DNA of 42,674 nucleotides, from assembly GCA_052144935.1 (NCBI GenBank), contig JBKQPR010000231.1, positions 1 through 42,674 on the forward strand, read 5' to 3'. The DNA comes from JOPF133 sp052144935. Lineage in GTDB: Bacteria > Acidobacteriota > Terriglobia > Bryobacterales > Bryobacteraceae. How positions within the stretch are numbered: position 1 is the stretch's first letter; each line of letters begins with the position of its first letter. The position numbers and the translations under genes were made by a program. This document shows, in pieces, positions 14,941 to 24,051 of the stretch. The notes beneath the pieces are model-generated. The model did no database searches. It was given only the letters and a program-made list of their open reading frames with translations, and was not told the DNA's origin.

Positions 14941-15564
14941 ATGTTCAGAAAAGTGAAACGTTATCTAAGAAATAATATGCTTCCGCTAGGGCTCTGCTTT
15001 ATGATTTCTTTTAACGGACTGTCCCCGGCGGCGATGGCGCAGGATGTGCCAGCGCGCATCGACATTCTGGTAGTCGCTGGCGAAGGCGCCGCCAGTCCTG
15101 TCCGGCAGCGCGTCACACAGGACCCCGCGGTGAGGATCGAAGATGACGATCACCGGCCCGTCGCGGGAGTCCCGGTCGTTTTTGCCCTCCCGGTATCCGG
15201 CACCAGCGGAGAGTTCGCTAACGGGGCCAAAACCCTTGCGGTGATTACAGATAAGGCTGGTTTAGCCACCGCTCACGGACTCAAGACCAATGAAGTACCT
15301 GGCACCCTGCAGATTTATGTAACGGCATCCTTTCACGGCTTGCGTGCCCGAACGTTGATCAACCAGATCGTGGAGGGTGTGCCCGGCTCGCAGGGCCGGG
15401 TTCAGCACCCCTCCAGATCCGGTGGCAAATTGAAGTGGGTCCTCTTAGGAATCGCTGCCGCCGGTGGCGTCGCTGCTGGGGTCTACTTTGGAACCCGCAG
15501 TTCTTCATCCAATTCGACCGTCTCTATCGGCACGGGTACGGTGGTATTCGGGAGTCCTCAATAA
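14941..15564 (+). CDS. secreted Ig-like (Big-1-like) membrane-tethered protein
   Basis: 207 residues. An N-terminal signal-like segment (about 12-34; LPLGLCFMISFNGLSPAAMA) is followed by an Ig-like region with DITVL-type strands (RIDILVVAGEGA; VAGVPVVFALPVSGTSGEFA; TDKAGLATAHGLKTNEVPGT), reminiscent of the Big_1/invasin fold. A hydrophobic segment KWVLLGIAAAGGVAAGVYFG (about 167-186) and the Gly/Ser/Thr-rich tail SIGTGTVVFGSP close the protein. The tail after the helix suggests anchoring with a periplasmic or surface end. The start is ATG 14941; a TTG at 14917 adds eight residues without improving the ribosome site. It is the first gene of an operon with the propeller and giant repeat proteins (3-nt gap, then a 4-nt overlap). 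Function unknown. Confidence 0.7.
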   Translation: MFRKVKRYLRNNMLPLGLCFMISFNGLSPAAMAQDVPARIDILVVAGEGAASPVRQRVTQDPAVRIEDDDHRPVAGVPVVFALPVSGTSGEFANGAKTLAVITDKAGLATAHGLKTNEVPGTLQIYVTASFHGLRARTLINQIVEGVPGSQGRVQHPSRSGGKLKWVLLGIAAAGGVAAGVYFGTRSSSSNSTVSIGTGTVVFGSPQ

Positions 15565-15567
15565 ATC

Positions 15568-16545
15568 ATGTGCCGTTGGTTTATCGTTTACGTTCCAACC
15601 GCATTTCTGACTTTGCTGCCTCCTCCAGCAAACGCCCAGCCTGCGAGCTTTCAGGGCCCCCTCGGCGGCTTCGTTTTTAGCGCTGCGTCCAAAACAGTTC
15701 GGCCCCTGCTGGGCATCCCGGGGGCGATGCACGTCGATGCACCTATATTGAACCGCGTGGATTCAGCTTCCATCGCGCCTGGCGGGCAGTGGGGATTCGT
15801 TACCAGGGCCGGGCATACCACTTTCGTCCGTGGTCTATCCGACCTGGCTCCAGCGGAATCTTCCATCGACGGGCTGATGGATGCGGCAGACCGGGTGGTG
15901 TGGAGCCGCGACGGAACCTTTGCGCTTCTCTATTGCTCTTCCGGAAGCCGGCTACAGCGAGTCCAACTCTCGGGCAGCAAACCGCTGGCGGATGCGCCGA
16001 TCGATCTTTCACCGTGGGGGCAGGTGACTACGCTGGCGATTGATCCGGCGGGTAAGCAAATCGCAGTTGGCTTCGCGGCGTCGGGGATATATCTCTTCAC
16101 CAATGGGCAATCCCCTGCCCTGCTCGTTTCGATGGCGCTTCCCGCAGCGGCAGCCTTTGACGGCACCGGCAATTACCTCTTCGCAATCGATCGCGACACA
16201 CAGAGAATTGTCCAATTCCAATCCGGCGCCGGAATCTCGGAATTCGTCTCTCTGGTACAGCCGGACGGCCCGGCCCTTCATCCCGCCGGCCTGGCGGTTT
16301 CCGGAGACGGCCTCTACCTGGTGTTGGCGGATTCCGCCACGCGGTCGGTTTTTGTCTACGACACAAATTCGCGGAGCCTCGCCAATACAATCCCTCTGAA
16401 TTTCGCCCCATCCCGCTTCGAAGCTCTCTCCGCCGGCCCGGTCTTCCTCCTGAACGGCAGTGACCCGAAGGAATGGTTGTTGGTCCTGGATGCCAGCCAA
16501 ACCCCGACGGTTTACATCGTGCCCTCCACCGGGAGGGAGTTATGA
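15568..16545 (+). CDS. secreted beta-propeller-like protein (325 aa)
   Basis: No enzyme family is recognised. The signal peptide MCRWFIVYVPTAFLTLLPPP with cleavage near ANAQ is followed by repeated blades of about 40-45 residues with strand patterns such as DRVVWSRDGTFALLYCSS, ITTLAIDPAGKQIAVGF, AFDGTGNYLFAIDRDTQRIV and LAVSGDGLYLVLADSATRSV. These resemble a YVTN or lactonase-like seven-bladed propeller. No catalytic residues could be identified. The start is ATG 15568, 3 nt after the previous stop, and the TGA stop overlaps the ATG of the giant repeat protein. The three proteins probably act together at the cell surface or in the periplasm; a protein- or glycan-binding role is the inference. 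Confidence 0.7.
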   Translation: MCRWFIVYVPTAFLTLLPPPANAQPASFQGPLGGFVFSAASKTVRPLLGIPGAMHVDAPILNRVDSASIAPGGQWGFVTRAGHTTFVRGLSDLAPAESSIDGLMDAADRVVWSRDGTFALLYCSSGSRLQRVQLSGSKPLADAPIDLSPWGQVTTLAIDPAGKQIAVGFAASGIYLFTNGQSPALLVSMALPAAAAFDGTGNYLFAIDRDTQRIVQFQSGAGISEFVSLVQPDGPALHPAGLAVSGDGLYLVLADSATRSVFVYDTNSRSLANTIPLNFAPSRFEALSAGPVFLLNGSDPKEWLLVLDASQTPTVYIVPSTGREL

Positions 16546-19500
16546 TCAAAGGCCTATCCATAGGGGTTGTTGCTCTCGCAGCGGCGTTCACCGCGGCGAC
16601 ACCTGGCTTTGGCCAATCGGTGTTGCAGGTTTCGGTAACCGCTGGAGGCGCCACGTCGACCGTCGCTGCCGGCGGATCGGTCGCCTTGACGGCAACCGGC
16701 ATCGGCCAACCGGTCCTCGCCAGTGTCACGGTCCTCTACACTGGGAGCGCCACAGCCACCATTACAAGTGTTTCCATCACCGGGACGACCGAAATGTCGC
16801 TGGCGCCGGCTCCCGCATTCCCTATCACCCTCAGCCCGAATGGCAGCACTAATTTTACGGTCCAGTATGACTCTACGACCGGCAATACCGCCAACGGGCA
16901 GGTCTCAGTCAACTTCACGGAAAACAGCCAGGCCTCCAGTTTCGAATTCGGGCTTACGGGGACTTCACCGCTTCTGGCGTTCAGCTATTACTTTGCGCCT
17001 GCCGGCGCTCTTACCAATGTGAATTCCGGAGGCACCATCGGCTTTCCGGCAACCAATGTGGGATCGACCAGCATTGCTGTTATGACCGTCCTGAACCTGG
17101 GGACTGCCACCGGTTCGGTGCAGTCGGTAACCTTGAGCGGTTCCGCTTTTCAACTTTCGGGATCCACAGCGCCCACCCAATTGGCACCCGGCCAGCAGAC
17201 ATCTTTCAATGTCACTTTTGCTCCCCAGGCGGTTGGCACCAATCAGGGTTTGCTGGTCGTGGGATTATCAAACGCCAGTGCCTCTTTTACTCTGACCGGA
17301 ACAGGAACCTCGAGTAGCTTTACCTTCACCTACACTCTCTCCGACGGCAATATCCACCCTCTGACCAACGGGACGGTTATCACCTACCCCTCGGTGGATA
17401 TTAACGGAACCAGCACCGCCACTATTGCCATCCTTAACCAGGGCACAGGTGCCGGGACGCTCACCAGCATTTCCGTGTCGGGCGCCGCCTTCCGGCTTAC
17501 CGGCGTGCCGCTTCTGCCCGCCACCATCGGCGCAGGCCAGAACTTGCAGTTCCAAATCGTGTTTGCCCCCACGCAGTCGGGCGCCTACAGCGGAACCTTT
17601 AGCATCGTTCTGGCGGGCAGTACGGTCTCCGGATCCCTCACGGCATCGACCAGCCCATCCAACCTTACCGCCTCCTACACACTCTCCAACGGCATTGCCG
17701 GCCCTCTCTCGAACGGAGCCACCGTCGTCTTTCCCTCAGTCGACATCAACGGTACCACCACCGCAACGGTGGTCATCTCCAACTCAGGCACAGGGACCGG
17801 CACGGTGAGCAGCATCACGCTCTCCGGCACGGGTTTTCGACTCACCGGGGTCCCGGTGCTTCCGGCCAATGTCGCCCCGGCACAAAACCTGCAATTCTCG
17901 ATTGTTTTTGCGCCCACCCAAACCGGCGCCTTCACCGGCTCGTTACAAATCAACATGACCGGTGTCTCCATTACGGCCAGTCTCTCCGCGTCCACAAGCA
18001 GTTCAACCTTTGCCGTTACCTACACGCTCTCCGACGGCATTCCCCACTCTCTCACCAACGGTGGCACCATCGTCTTTCCCTCAGTCGACATCAACGGGAC
18101 CACCACCGCAACGGTGGTCATCTCCAACTCGGGCGCAGGGACTGGCACGGTGAGCGGCATCTCGCTCTCCGCCACGGGTTTTCGACTCACTGGGGTCCCC
18201 GTGCTGCCGGCCAACGTCGCCCCGACGCAATCCCTGCAATTCGCGATTGTTTTTGCGCCCACCCAATCCGGCGCCTTCACTGGCTCGTTTCAAATCACCG
18301 CCACCGGTGTGTCCATTACAGGCGCCCTCTTCGCGTCCACGACCACTCCAACCTTGGCCGTTACGTACACGCTCTCCGACGGCATTCCCCATACTCTCTC
18401 CAATGGGGCCACCGTCGTCTTTCCGTCGGTCGACATCAACGCGACCACCACCGCAACGGTGGTCATCTCCAACTCAGGCACAGGGACTGGCACGGTAAGC
18501 GGCATCACGCTCTCCGGCACCGGGTTTCGACTCACCGGGGTCCCGGTGCTTCCGGCCAACGTCGCCCCGACGCAATCCCTGCAATTCGCGATTGTTTTTG
18601 CGCCCACCCAGTCCGGCGCCTTCACTGGCTCGTTTCAAATCAACATGACAGGTGTCTCCATTACGGCCACTCTGTCCGGGTCCACGACCGCTCCGAGCTT
18701 TACCGTCACTTACACTCTTGCGAACGGTAATGCCAACATTCTCTCCAATGGCACCACGATTAACTTCCCAGCGGTGAATATCAACACCACAGCGACCGCC
18801 ACCATCGACATCGTCAACCAGGGGACGGGGGCAGGCTCGGTCACCGCGGTTTCAGTTGCAGGCACTGGTTTTCAAGTGACCGCGCTGGCAGCTCTTCCAG
18901 CGACGGTGGCTGTGGGGCAGGACTTCCATTTTGGAATTGCATTTTCTCCCACGCAAGCGGGGTCGTTTAGCGGAACGTATAGCATCACCGTTGGCGGGAT
19001 CTCGATTTCGGGTGCGCTCGCGGGGTCAACCTCCCCGCCCAGCTTCTCGGTGGCCTACGTGGATCCGAGTACGAACAATGTCATCGCCCTGCAAAACGGG
19101 GCGACGCTCTCATTCCCCAACACTCTGGCCGGCAGCGTTTCCAACATCACGATGTTGGCAATCAACAGCGGCTCCGGAACCGGTTTTCTCAACTCGATCG
19201 CTTTGGGCGGTAATTCGCCGTCCATTTTTCAGATTCTGAATCAGCCATCCCTGCCGGCTTCCGTGCCTCCTGCTCAGCAGGTCAGTTTCGGCGTCCGTTT
19301 CAGCCCGCTGCAGCAACAGACATTCTCGGCTACGCTGATCCTGAATTTGAGTGGGCAAACGGTTACGATCAATCTCGCAGCTCAGGGCACCGGGCCGCAA
19401 TATACTTACACGTGGTCCAATGCCACGGGAACAACCGCCGTTGCGCCTGGCGGCACAATCGCGATCCCCAATACCAATGTCGGCCAAACCTCCAGCGTGA

Positions 19501-20786
19501 CCATCTTGGTATCGAATACAGGAACCGGCAACGGCCAGGTCTCTGTCCTTGCCGTCAGTGGCCAAGGCCTCTCCATTACCAATCCGCCCGCTCTCCCTTT
19601 CACACTTCTTCCCCAAGGCTCGCAGAGCTTCACGCTCAACTTCGCGCCCACGCAGCCCAGCGCCGTCACCGGGACATTAACTATCGGAACCGACACCTTC
19701 AACGTCACCGCTACGGGCATCGGTTCGCTGCTGACTTACTCGTATACCAACACGGCATCCACCGTATCCGTGGCCGTCGGCGGAGTGGTTATTTTCCAAC
19801 CGACCCCGGTGGCGGGCAGCGCCAGTTTGACCTTCTCGATCCAGAACACCGGCACGAGCGGCGCAACGATTTCCAGCATCAACCTGGCGGCGGCGAGCAC
19901 TGTTTTCAGCCTCCAGCAACTGCCCAATCTGCCCACTACGCTGAATCCCGGCGGCACGATTACTTTCTCCGCGAACTTCGTCCCCAACAGTCTGGGGAGT
20001 TTGACGGCCACCTTGCTCGTCAACAACAACGCGTTTACTCTGTCCGGCACGGGCACGCAACCGGCGTCCTTGCCGGCCTACCAGTTCCAGGGACCATCCG
20101 GCACCGAACCGGCGGCCCAACAGCCGTCCATTGGGCTGATTTTGTCGGCGCCCTACCCCCTGGCATTGCAAGGCACCCTGACATTGACCTTTACCTCCGC
20201 CGTCTTCACAGATGACCCTTCCATCCAATTCGCCACTGGTGGACGCACGGTGACCTTTAGCATCCCCGCCAATTCCACGCAGGCTCTGTTTAGCGGCGGT
20301 GCAACATCGATCCCCCTGCAAACCGGCACTACTGAAGGCACCATTTTGATCACTCCTTCTTTCTCGATGCAGAACGGCTTCGACCTTACGCCTTCACCGC
20401 CCACATCTCTCACCCTGATGATTCCGCCATCCGTAGCGCAACTCACGAGCGAGAGTGTGACATCCGAAACGTTAAGCAGCTTTACGGTGATTCTCAGCGG
20501 ATACGCCACGACCCATGCCTTGAAACAATTGAACATTCAGATCACCCCGAAGCAGAGCGGGACTTTCTCCACAACCAACCTGACAATCGACGTGACGTCG
20601 GCCTCCTCAGCGTGGTTTCAGAGCACAGCCTCGCAGCCATACGGTGGCGCGTTCCTAATTGCGATTCCCTTTGTCTTGTCGAACGGCAGCAGTACCGACG
20701 ACCTTGTCCACCTCCTGCAATCGTTGACCATTACCGCAACCAACGGTGTCGGCGCTTCGAGTTCGATATTGGTGCCGATTCCGTAG
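16542..20786 (+). CDS. giant secreted Ig/ASH-like (choice-of-anchor D) repeat protein
   Basis: 1414 residues with a signal peptide (MIKGLSIGVVALAAAFTAAT, cleaved near GFGQ) and then about ten tandem Ig-like beta-sandwich repeats related to choice-of-anchor D/ASH domains. The core signatures are FPSVDINGTTTATVVISNSG, a T-rich segment and QFAIVFAPTQSGAF. Five central repeats (about residues 264-838) are exactly 115 residues long; the flanking ones vary. The last about 250 residues (from about 1165) form a different Ig-like module ending in VPIP. No LPXTG, PEP-CTERM, autochaperone or type IX sorting signal is seen. The ATG overlaps the preceding stop, with GGGAGGGAG upstream. The sequence suggests an adhesin or surface scaffold; enzymatic activity is not supported. 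Confidence 0.75.
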   Translation: MIKGLSIGVVALAAAFTAATPGFGQSVLQVSVTAGGATSTVAAGGSVALTATGIGQPVLASVTVLYTGSATATITSVSITGTTEMSLAPAPAFPITLSPNGSTNFTVQYDSTTGNTANGQVSVNFTENSQASSFEFGLTGTSPLLAFSYYFAPAGALTNVNSGGTIGFPATNVGSTSIAVMTVLNLGTATGSVQSVTLSGSAFQLSGSTAPTQLAPGQQTSFNVTFAPQAVGTNQGLLVVGLSNASASFTLTGTGTSSSFTFTYTLSDGNIHPLTNGTVITYPSVDINGTSTATIAILNQGTGAGTLTSISVSGAAFRLTGVPLLPATIGAGQNLQFQIVFAPTQSGAYSGTFSIVLAGSTVSGSLTASTSPSNLTASYTLSNGIAGPLSNGATVVFPSVDINGTTTATVVISNSGTGTGTVSSITLSGTGFRLTGVPVLPANVAPAQNLQFSIVFAPTQTGAFTGSLQINMTGVSITASLSASTSSSTFAVTYTLSDGIPHSLTNGGTIVFPSVDINGTTTATVVISNSGAGTGTVSGISLSATGFRLTGVPVLPANVAPTQSLQFAIVFAPTQSGAFTGSFQITATGVSITGALFASTTTPTLAVTYTLSDGIPHTLSNGATVVFPSVDINATTTATVVISNSGTGTGTVSGITLSGTGFRLTGVPVLPANVAPTQSLQFAIVFAPTQSGAFTGSFQINMTGVSITATLSGSTTAPSFTVTYTLANGNANILSNGTTINFPAVNINTTATATIDIVNQGTGAGSVTAVSVAGTGFQVTALAALPATVAVGQDFHFGIAFSPTQAGSFSGTYSITVGGISISGALAGSTSPPSFSVAYVDPSTNNVIALQNGATLSFPNTLAGSVSNITMLAINSGSGTGFLNSIALGGNSPSIFQILNQPSLPASVPPAQQVSFGVRFSPLQQQTFSATLILNLSGQTVTINLAAQGTGPQYTYTWSNATGTTAVAPGGTIAIPNTNVGQTSSVTILVSNTGTGNGQVSVLAVSGQGLSITNPPALPFTLLPQGSQSFTLNFAPTQPSAVTGTLTIGTDTFNVTATGIGSLLTYSYTNTASTVSVAVGGVVIFQPTPVAGSASLTFSIQNTGTSGATISSINLAAASTVFSLQQLPNLPTTLNPGGTITFSANFVPNSLGSLTATLLVNNNAFTLSGTGTQPASLPAYQFQGPSGTEPAAQQPSIGLILSAPYPLALQGTLTLTFTSAVFTDDPSIQFATGGRTVTFSIPANSTQALFSGGATSIPLQTGTTEGTILITPSFSMQNGFDLTPSPPTSLTLMIPPSVAQLTSESVTSETLSSFTVILSGYATTHALKQLNIQITPKQSGTFSTTNLTIDVTSASSAWFQSTASQPYGGAFLIAIPFVLSNGSSTDDLVHLLQSLTITATNGVGASSSILVPIP
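17331..19055 (+). repeat. five tandem 345-bp units inside the giant repeat gene
   Basis: Starting points of the TAC-codon marker occur at 17331, 17676, 18021, 18366 and 18711 (and the next boundary at 19056), an exact 345-bp spacing. Units 2-4 are very similar at the DNA level over most of their length, and each contains the inverted repeat ACCACC-GCAAC-GGTGGT. Units 1 and 5 are more diverged. The frame is preserved because 345 is divisible by 3. Confidence 0.9.
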
Positions 20787-21070
20787 GCTCGATCCGGACA
20801 GCCTCGACAGGCGCAGCCCAGGGTGGCTCACACCGCGTACTCGGGCAGCTTTGCTAAAGCTGACTCTCCTAGTTATAAGTCTCCTAGGATAGGACCCAGC
20901 TAGCTAGGGCCCGTTAGTACCTATATCGTGAAATCGTTGTTTTTTCTGGCAAGAGATTTTTCGGCAGCGCGGTTTGGACCTTTATTCACGGGGGTTTGGT
21001 GGCCATTCGAAAAGAATCGGACTTGTACGCCCTTTTTTGGTTCCGGCTATGCCGGGTTAGGAAATAAGAC
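20787..21070. other. intergenic region with a 7-bp hairpin
   Basis: A perfect hairpin CAGCTTT-GCT-AAAGCTG at 20846-20862 lies 60 nt after the giant gene and could contribute to transcription termination, though no T-run follows. A 13-bp palindromic CCGGCTATGCCGG is present at 21043-21055. Otherwise the stretch seems non-coding; its right edge probably belongs to the end of the ISAzo13-type remnant. Confidence 0.4.
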
Positions 21071-21214
21071 TTACAATAGCGACGCTTCAATCCGGGGCTG
21101 GATGCTGTAGTTCCAGTCCGCGTGGAAATCCTGGCGGCGAAGGGCGACAGATGTCAGTTGCTCGTCCAACACCTGGACCTTGGTCTGGTATTTGTGTTTG
21201 TCACTGGGCTGCCT
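21071..21214 (-). pseudogene. C-terminal fragment of an ISAzo13-family transposase
   Basis: On the minus strand a frame of 47 codons ends at TAA (21071-21073) and reads KYQTKVQVLDEQLTSV and then RQDFHADWNYSIQPR. This tail (KY.T.V.V.D.E, then DxFHxDWNYxIxPR) resembles the C-terminus of ISAzo13-family transposases. A stop codon lies directly upstream in the same frame, and no catalytic domain is present nearby. The fragment is joined to the GH28 remnant on its upstream side, so the insertion or a later deletion removed both gene bodies. Confidence 0.55.
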
Positions 21215-21363
21215 TCACGCGGAGGCTTTTCTTTGACGCGCCCTCGGAACCGCCTCGACTCGCAACAGAAAACCGAGTCCGGCCACGATACGCTTGAACG
21301 GTGCGCCAACGCCTTCCGCCGATGGTGCGGGCCTACCCTCGTCGCGTGATCCTCGGCTGAGCC

Positions 21364-21830
21364 CACGATATAGAGGGCGAAGGTCCGCGCGCCCGTGAAC
21401 TTGCAGTGCTCGATGCGTAGGTTGCGTATGCCGCCCCAGGTCTCGCTGCCGATGCCGATCCAGGCGAAGATCGAGTCGGCCATGGTGCAATTGGTGATCC
21501 CGATCTCTTCGCTGGTTTGGAGCAGAGTGAAGGCTTCCATGCCCCGGCCCGATTTGATCGAGATGCAGTCGTCGATGAGCACGTGCTTCGAGGAATCGAT
21601 GTCGCTGCCGTCTCCGTTGCCGCCGGTGCTGCGGATGGTCAGGCTCTTGATGACGATGTTCTCGCAGTTGGGGCGCAGCCGTCGATGGCGGCCTGGAGCG
21701 CCGCTGTATCCTTGCAGCGGCTATCGCCCAGAGCGCCGAACTCGCGCACGTTGTACTGCGCCGGGTCCGTGGCATCGGCGACGGCGCATAGAAATGCGGC
21801 CGGAACAAGGATGCGATGGACTCTCGTCAT
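21364..21830 (-). pseudogene. broken GH28 (polygalacturonase-type) gene
   Basis: The beginning of a secreted pectin hydrolase: ATG at 21828-21830, a signal-like segment, then the family N-terminus YNVREFGALGDS and DTAALQAAIDGC. Around 21670 the frame changes. The next frame carries the parallel beta-helix part ENIVIKSLTIRSTGGNGDGS and DIDSSKHVLIDDCISIKSG, which contains the GH28 DG.DIDS and DDCISIKSG-like catalytic signatures, and ends near FALYIV. About 150 residues normally lie between these two parts and are missing. The C-terminal part after 21364 is replaced by an unrelated sequence next to the transposase scar. The gene is therefore internally deleted, frameshifted and truncated. Confidence 0.75.
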
Positions 21831-21855
21831 GGACAGTGCCTCCGCTGCTGACCAT

Positions 21856-24051
21856 TTACGTTATCAGACCGGGTGCGCACTCGGTGGAACCGCTTGGGCC
21901 TTCGATCAACGGCAGGATTTCGCAGGTGAGGGTGTTCAGGCTGTTGACGATGCGATCGGCCTCGATATTGACGAGCGCATAACGCGGTATGTGCGGATCG
22001 CCGGATTCGAGCAAGGCGTGGTGGTCTTCGCGGAGATCCGGAAAACCAGCCGCGGCGGGGCGGCCTCTGGGCCCCGCGCCCCGCAGCCCGGCGCCAAGGT
22101 AATACAGAGTCTTGTCCACATGATTCGAAAGAGTCCGGAAGGCGTCGCGACCCGGAACGGGACGGCTGGTGAGCAAGCCGGCCTCGAGCGCCATGGCGGC
22201 ATGGATGAAGCGGTGCGAGTCGGCGAGGATCCGATCGAATCTGGCGATGCCATCGCCGGAATTGCCCGGTTCGGCGCGCATGCGGGCGACCGAAGCCTCC
22301 AGGTTGGAGCGCGCGATCCGCGCCGCCAGACGTGTGCGGTCGAGCGCCACGCCGGTCGAGCCTTCCTCTTTTAGGTAGGCATCGCGGACAGCCTGGAAAT
22401 AGGCGCGATACGAATCCAGCATGCGGGCCAGCGCGTCCGGCGCCTGGGTCCGCTCCCAGGTGGGCCAGAGGCGGTAAGCCAGCAGTGCGATAATGCCGCC
22501 GGCGAGCGTGTTCAGACCACGAGCCACAACTACCTCGGAGGGAGAGACGCCCGTCACTGCGAACAGAAACACTACCAGAGCGGTCACTGCGCTCGCCAGA
22601 ATCCCGTAATTGGCTTGTCCGTAGGCGCGCAGCAGAAACGCAAACACTGCGATGAACGCGATTTCCAGACCGGGCGGCGGATGGACCCAACGAAAGAGCG
22701 CCGTGGCCACGATCAAACCAGCGAGTGTTCCCAGCAGACGCAGCCATCCGCGGCTGAAGGTCGTGGTGAAGTCCGGCTTCAAGACCAGCGCAACGGTCAT
22801 GGGGACCCAGTAGGGACGCCCCCAGTGCAGAATCCGCGGGAGGATCTCACCGATTACCACGCAAACAGCCAGGCGCACGGCATGGCGAAATGTGGCCGAT
22901 TCAAGGTGCAGGTTGGCAGCCAACGTGGAGCGTGTGCCTGCCAATTGGAGTTTCCACGGGTGCGTAGCTTCGTGCCGCTCGAACTCCGCCAGGCCGCGCC
23001 CGGTGGTGTGCTCAACAAGATCCAGGACGGTGCGGAGCTGCCCGGCGAGCGCATCCACCTGGGAGCGGGCATCCGCGAACATGGCCGCCACTGGGGTCGC
23101 CACTGGGGTCAATGACGCCTGGCTCGCACGGCGGAGATCTTGGGCGAGCTGCGCCATCTCCGGCGCCAATTCGGGCAACGGATTGTCGGCCTCCCGGCCG
23201 CCCAGCGACTCGCCAACATGTGTTAGCGCCTGCGATGCCAGGGCGGAAAAGCGAGCCAAAACGCCGGTCACCCTCTCCGTGCCGGTCTCCCGGCCGATGC
23301 GGATGCGAAGCCGGGCGAGCAGGAGCAGGGCGAGCCGAATGCGCTCGGCCTGGCTCAGCAGCGTCAGATAGCGCTCGGCGTCCAGCGAATCGCGGGCGTT
23401 CAGCGCGGCGAGCGCCTGCTGGGCTTCGGTGCTTTCGCGGGTCGCCGGAGGAGCTTCGGTTACCGGTGAAGGCGCTTCCGCGGCTCGCGCTAGTTCCAAG
23501 TAGAGAGCCGACAAGGCCCGGCGCTCCGGCGTATGACGCCGCAGAGGCCATAGCGCCAGCACCAGCGCCGTCTGAAACAGGCCGCCGCCCAGCGCCAGCA
23601 GCGCGGAACTGAGCGCCTGCTCGGAAGGCAAAGGCTTCGCCGAAAACACGATCAGGGTAACCAGCCCGATCGTTCCGAGGTCCGCTTGCGCGGGTCCGAA
23701 CGCGACCATCATGCCCGCGGCAAAAGCGCCGGCGGCCAGAATGGGGGCGATCGCCCATGTACCGCCGGCCAGGCCGCCCGCCACTACGGCCAGTGCGCAG
23801 AATACGCTGGCGATGAGCATGCGCCGCGCGCGGTGCACATACGGGTCGGTGCCGTCCCCAACTGCCACATTGAGTGCGCCGATACCGGCGATCATTCCGC
23901 CGGCGGCATTTCCCGCGAGCCAGCCGATCCCGACCGGCAGCACGATTCCGATGGTGTTGCGAAGCCCCATCCAGAGGCGCACTTTTCCGGCTTCGAAGCG
24001 GGTGATGGCTTGCCACAGGGGGGCCTGCGGAATAGAAGGGGCAGACAGCAT
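21856..24051 (-). CDS. FUSC-family inner-membrane protein (aromatic/fusaric acid efflux type)
   Basis: 731 residues, the usual size for the YccS/YhfK/FUSC family. Two membrane blocks of about five to six helices each (first block about residues 30-190, with IGIVLPVGIGWLAGNAAGGM and VAGGLAGGTWAIAPILAAGAF; second block about 405-560, with RPYWVPMTVALVLKPDFTTTFSR, the hallmark FUSC signature, near 425) flank and are followed by helical cytoplasmic domains. The protein probably exports aromatic acids or similar small compounds, or belongs to the loosely defined YccS group; substrate unknown. No partner membrane-fusion or outer-membrane gene is adjacent. The ATG at 24051 is the only clear start. 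Confidence 0.88.
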   Translation of the reverse strand: MLSAPSIPQAPLWQAITRFEAGKVRLWMGLRNTIGIVLPVGIGWLAGNAAGGMIAGIGALNVAVGDGTDPYVHRARRMLIASVFCALAVVAGGLAGGTWAIAPILAAGAFAAGMMVAFGPAQADLGTIGLVTLIVFSAKPLPSEQALSSALLALGGGLFQTALVLALWPLRRHTPERRALSALYLELARAAEAPSPVTEAPPATRESTEAQQALAALNARDSLDAERYLTLLSQAERIRLALLLLARLRIRIGRETGTERVTGVLARFSALASQALTHVGESLGGREADNPLPELAPEMAQLAQDLRRASQASLTPVATPVAAMFADARSQVDALAGQLRTVLDLVEHTTGRGLAEFERHEATHPWKLQLAGTRSTLAANLHLESATFRHAVRLAVCVVIGEILPRILHWGRPYWVPMTVALVLKPDFTTTFSRGWLRLLGTLAGLIVATALFRWVHPPPGLEIAFIAVFAFLLRAYGQANYGILASAVTALVVFLFAVTGVSPSEVVVARGLNTLAGGIIALLAYRLWPTWERTQAPDALARMLDSYRAYFQAVRDAYLKEEGSTGVALDRTRLAARIARSNLEASVARMRAEPGNSGDGIARFDRILADSHRFIHAAMALEAGLLTSRPVPGRDAFRTLSNHVDKTLYYLGAGLRGAGPRGRPAAAGFPDLREDHHALLESGDPHIPRYALVNIEADRIVNSLNTLTCEILPLIEGPSGSTECAPGLIT

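Noticed and set aside
20928..21110. 60-codon ORF after the giant gene
   Set aside because: Its composition is not protein-like and it runs over the edge of the transposase remnant.
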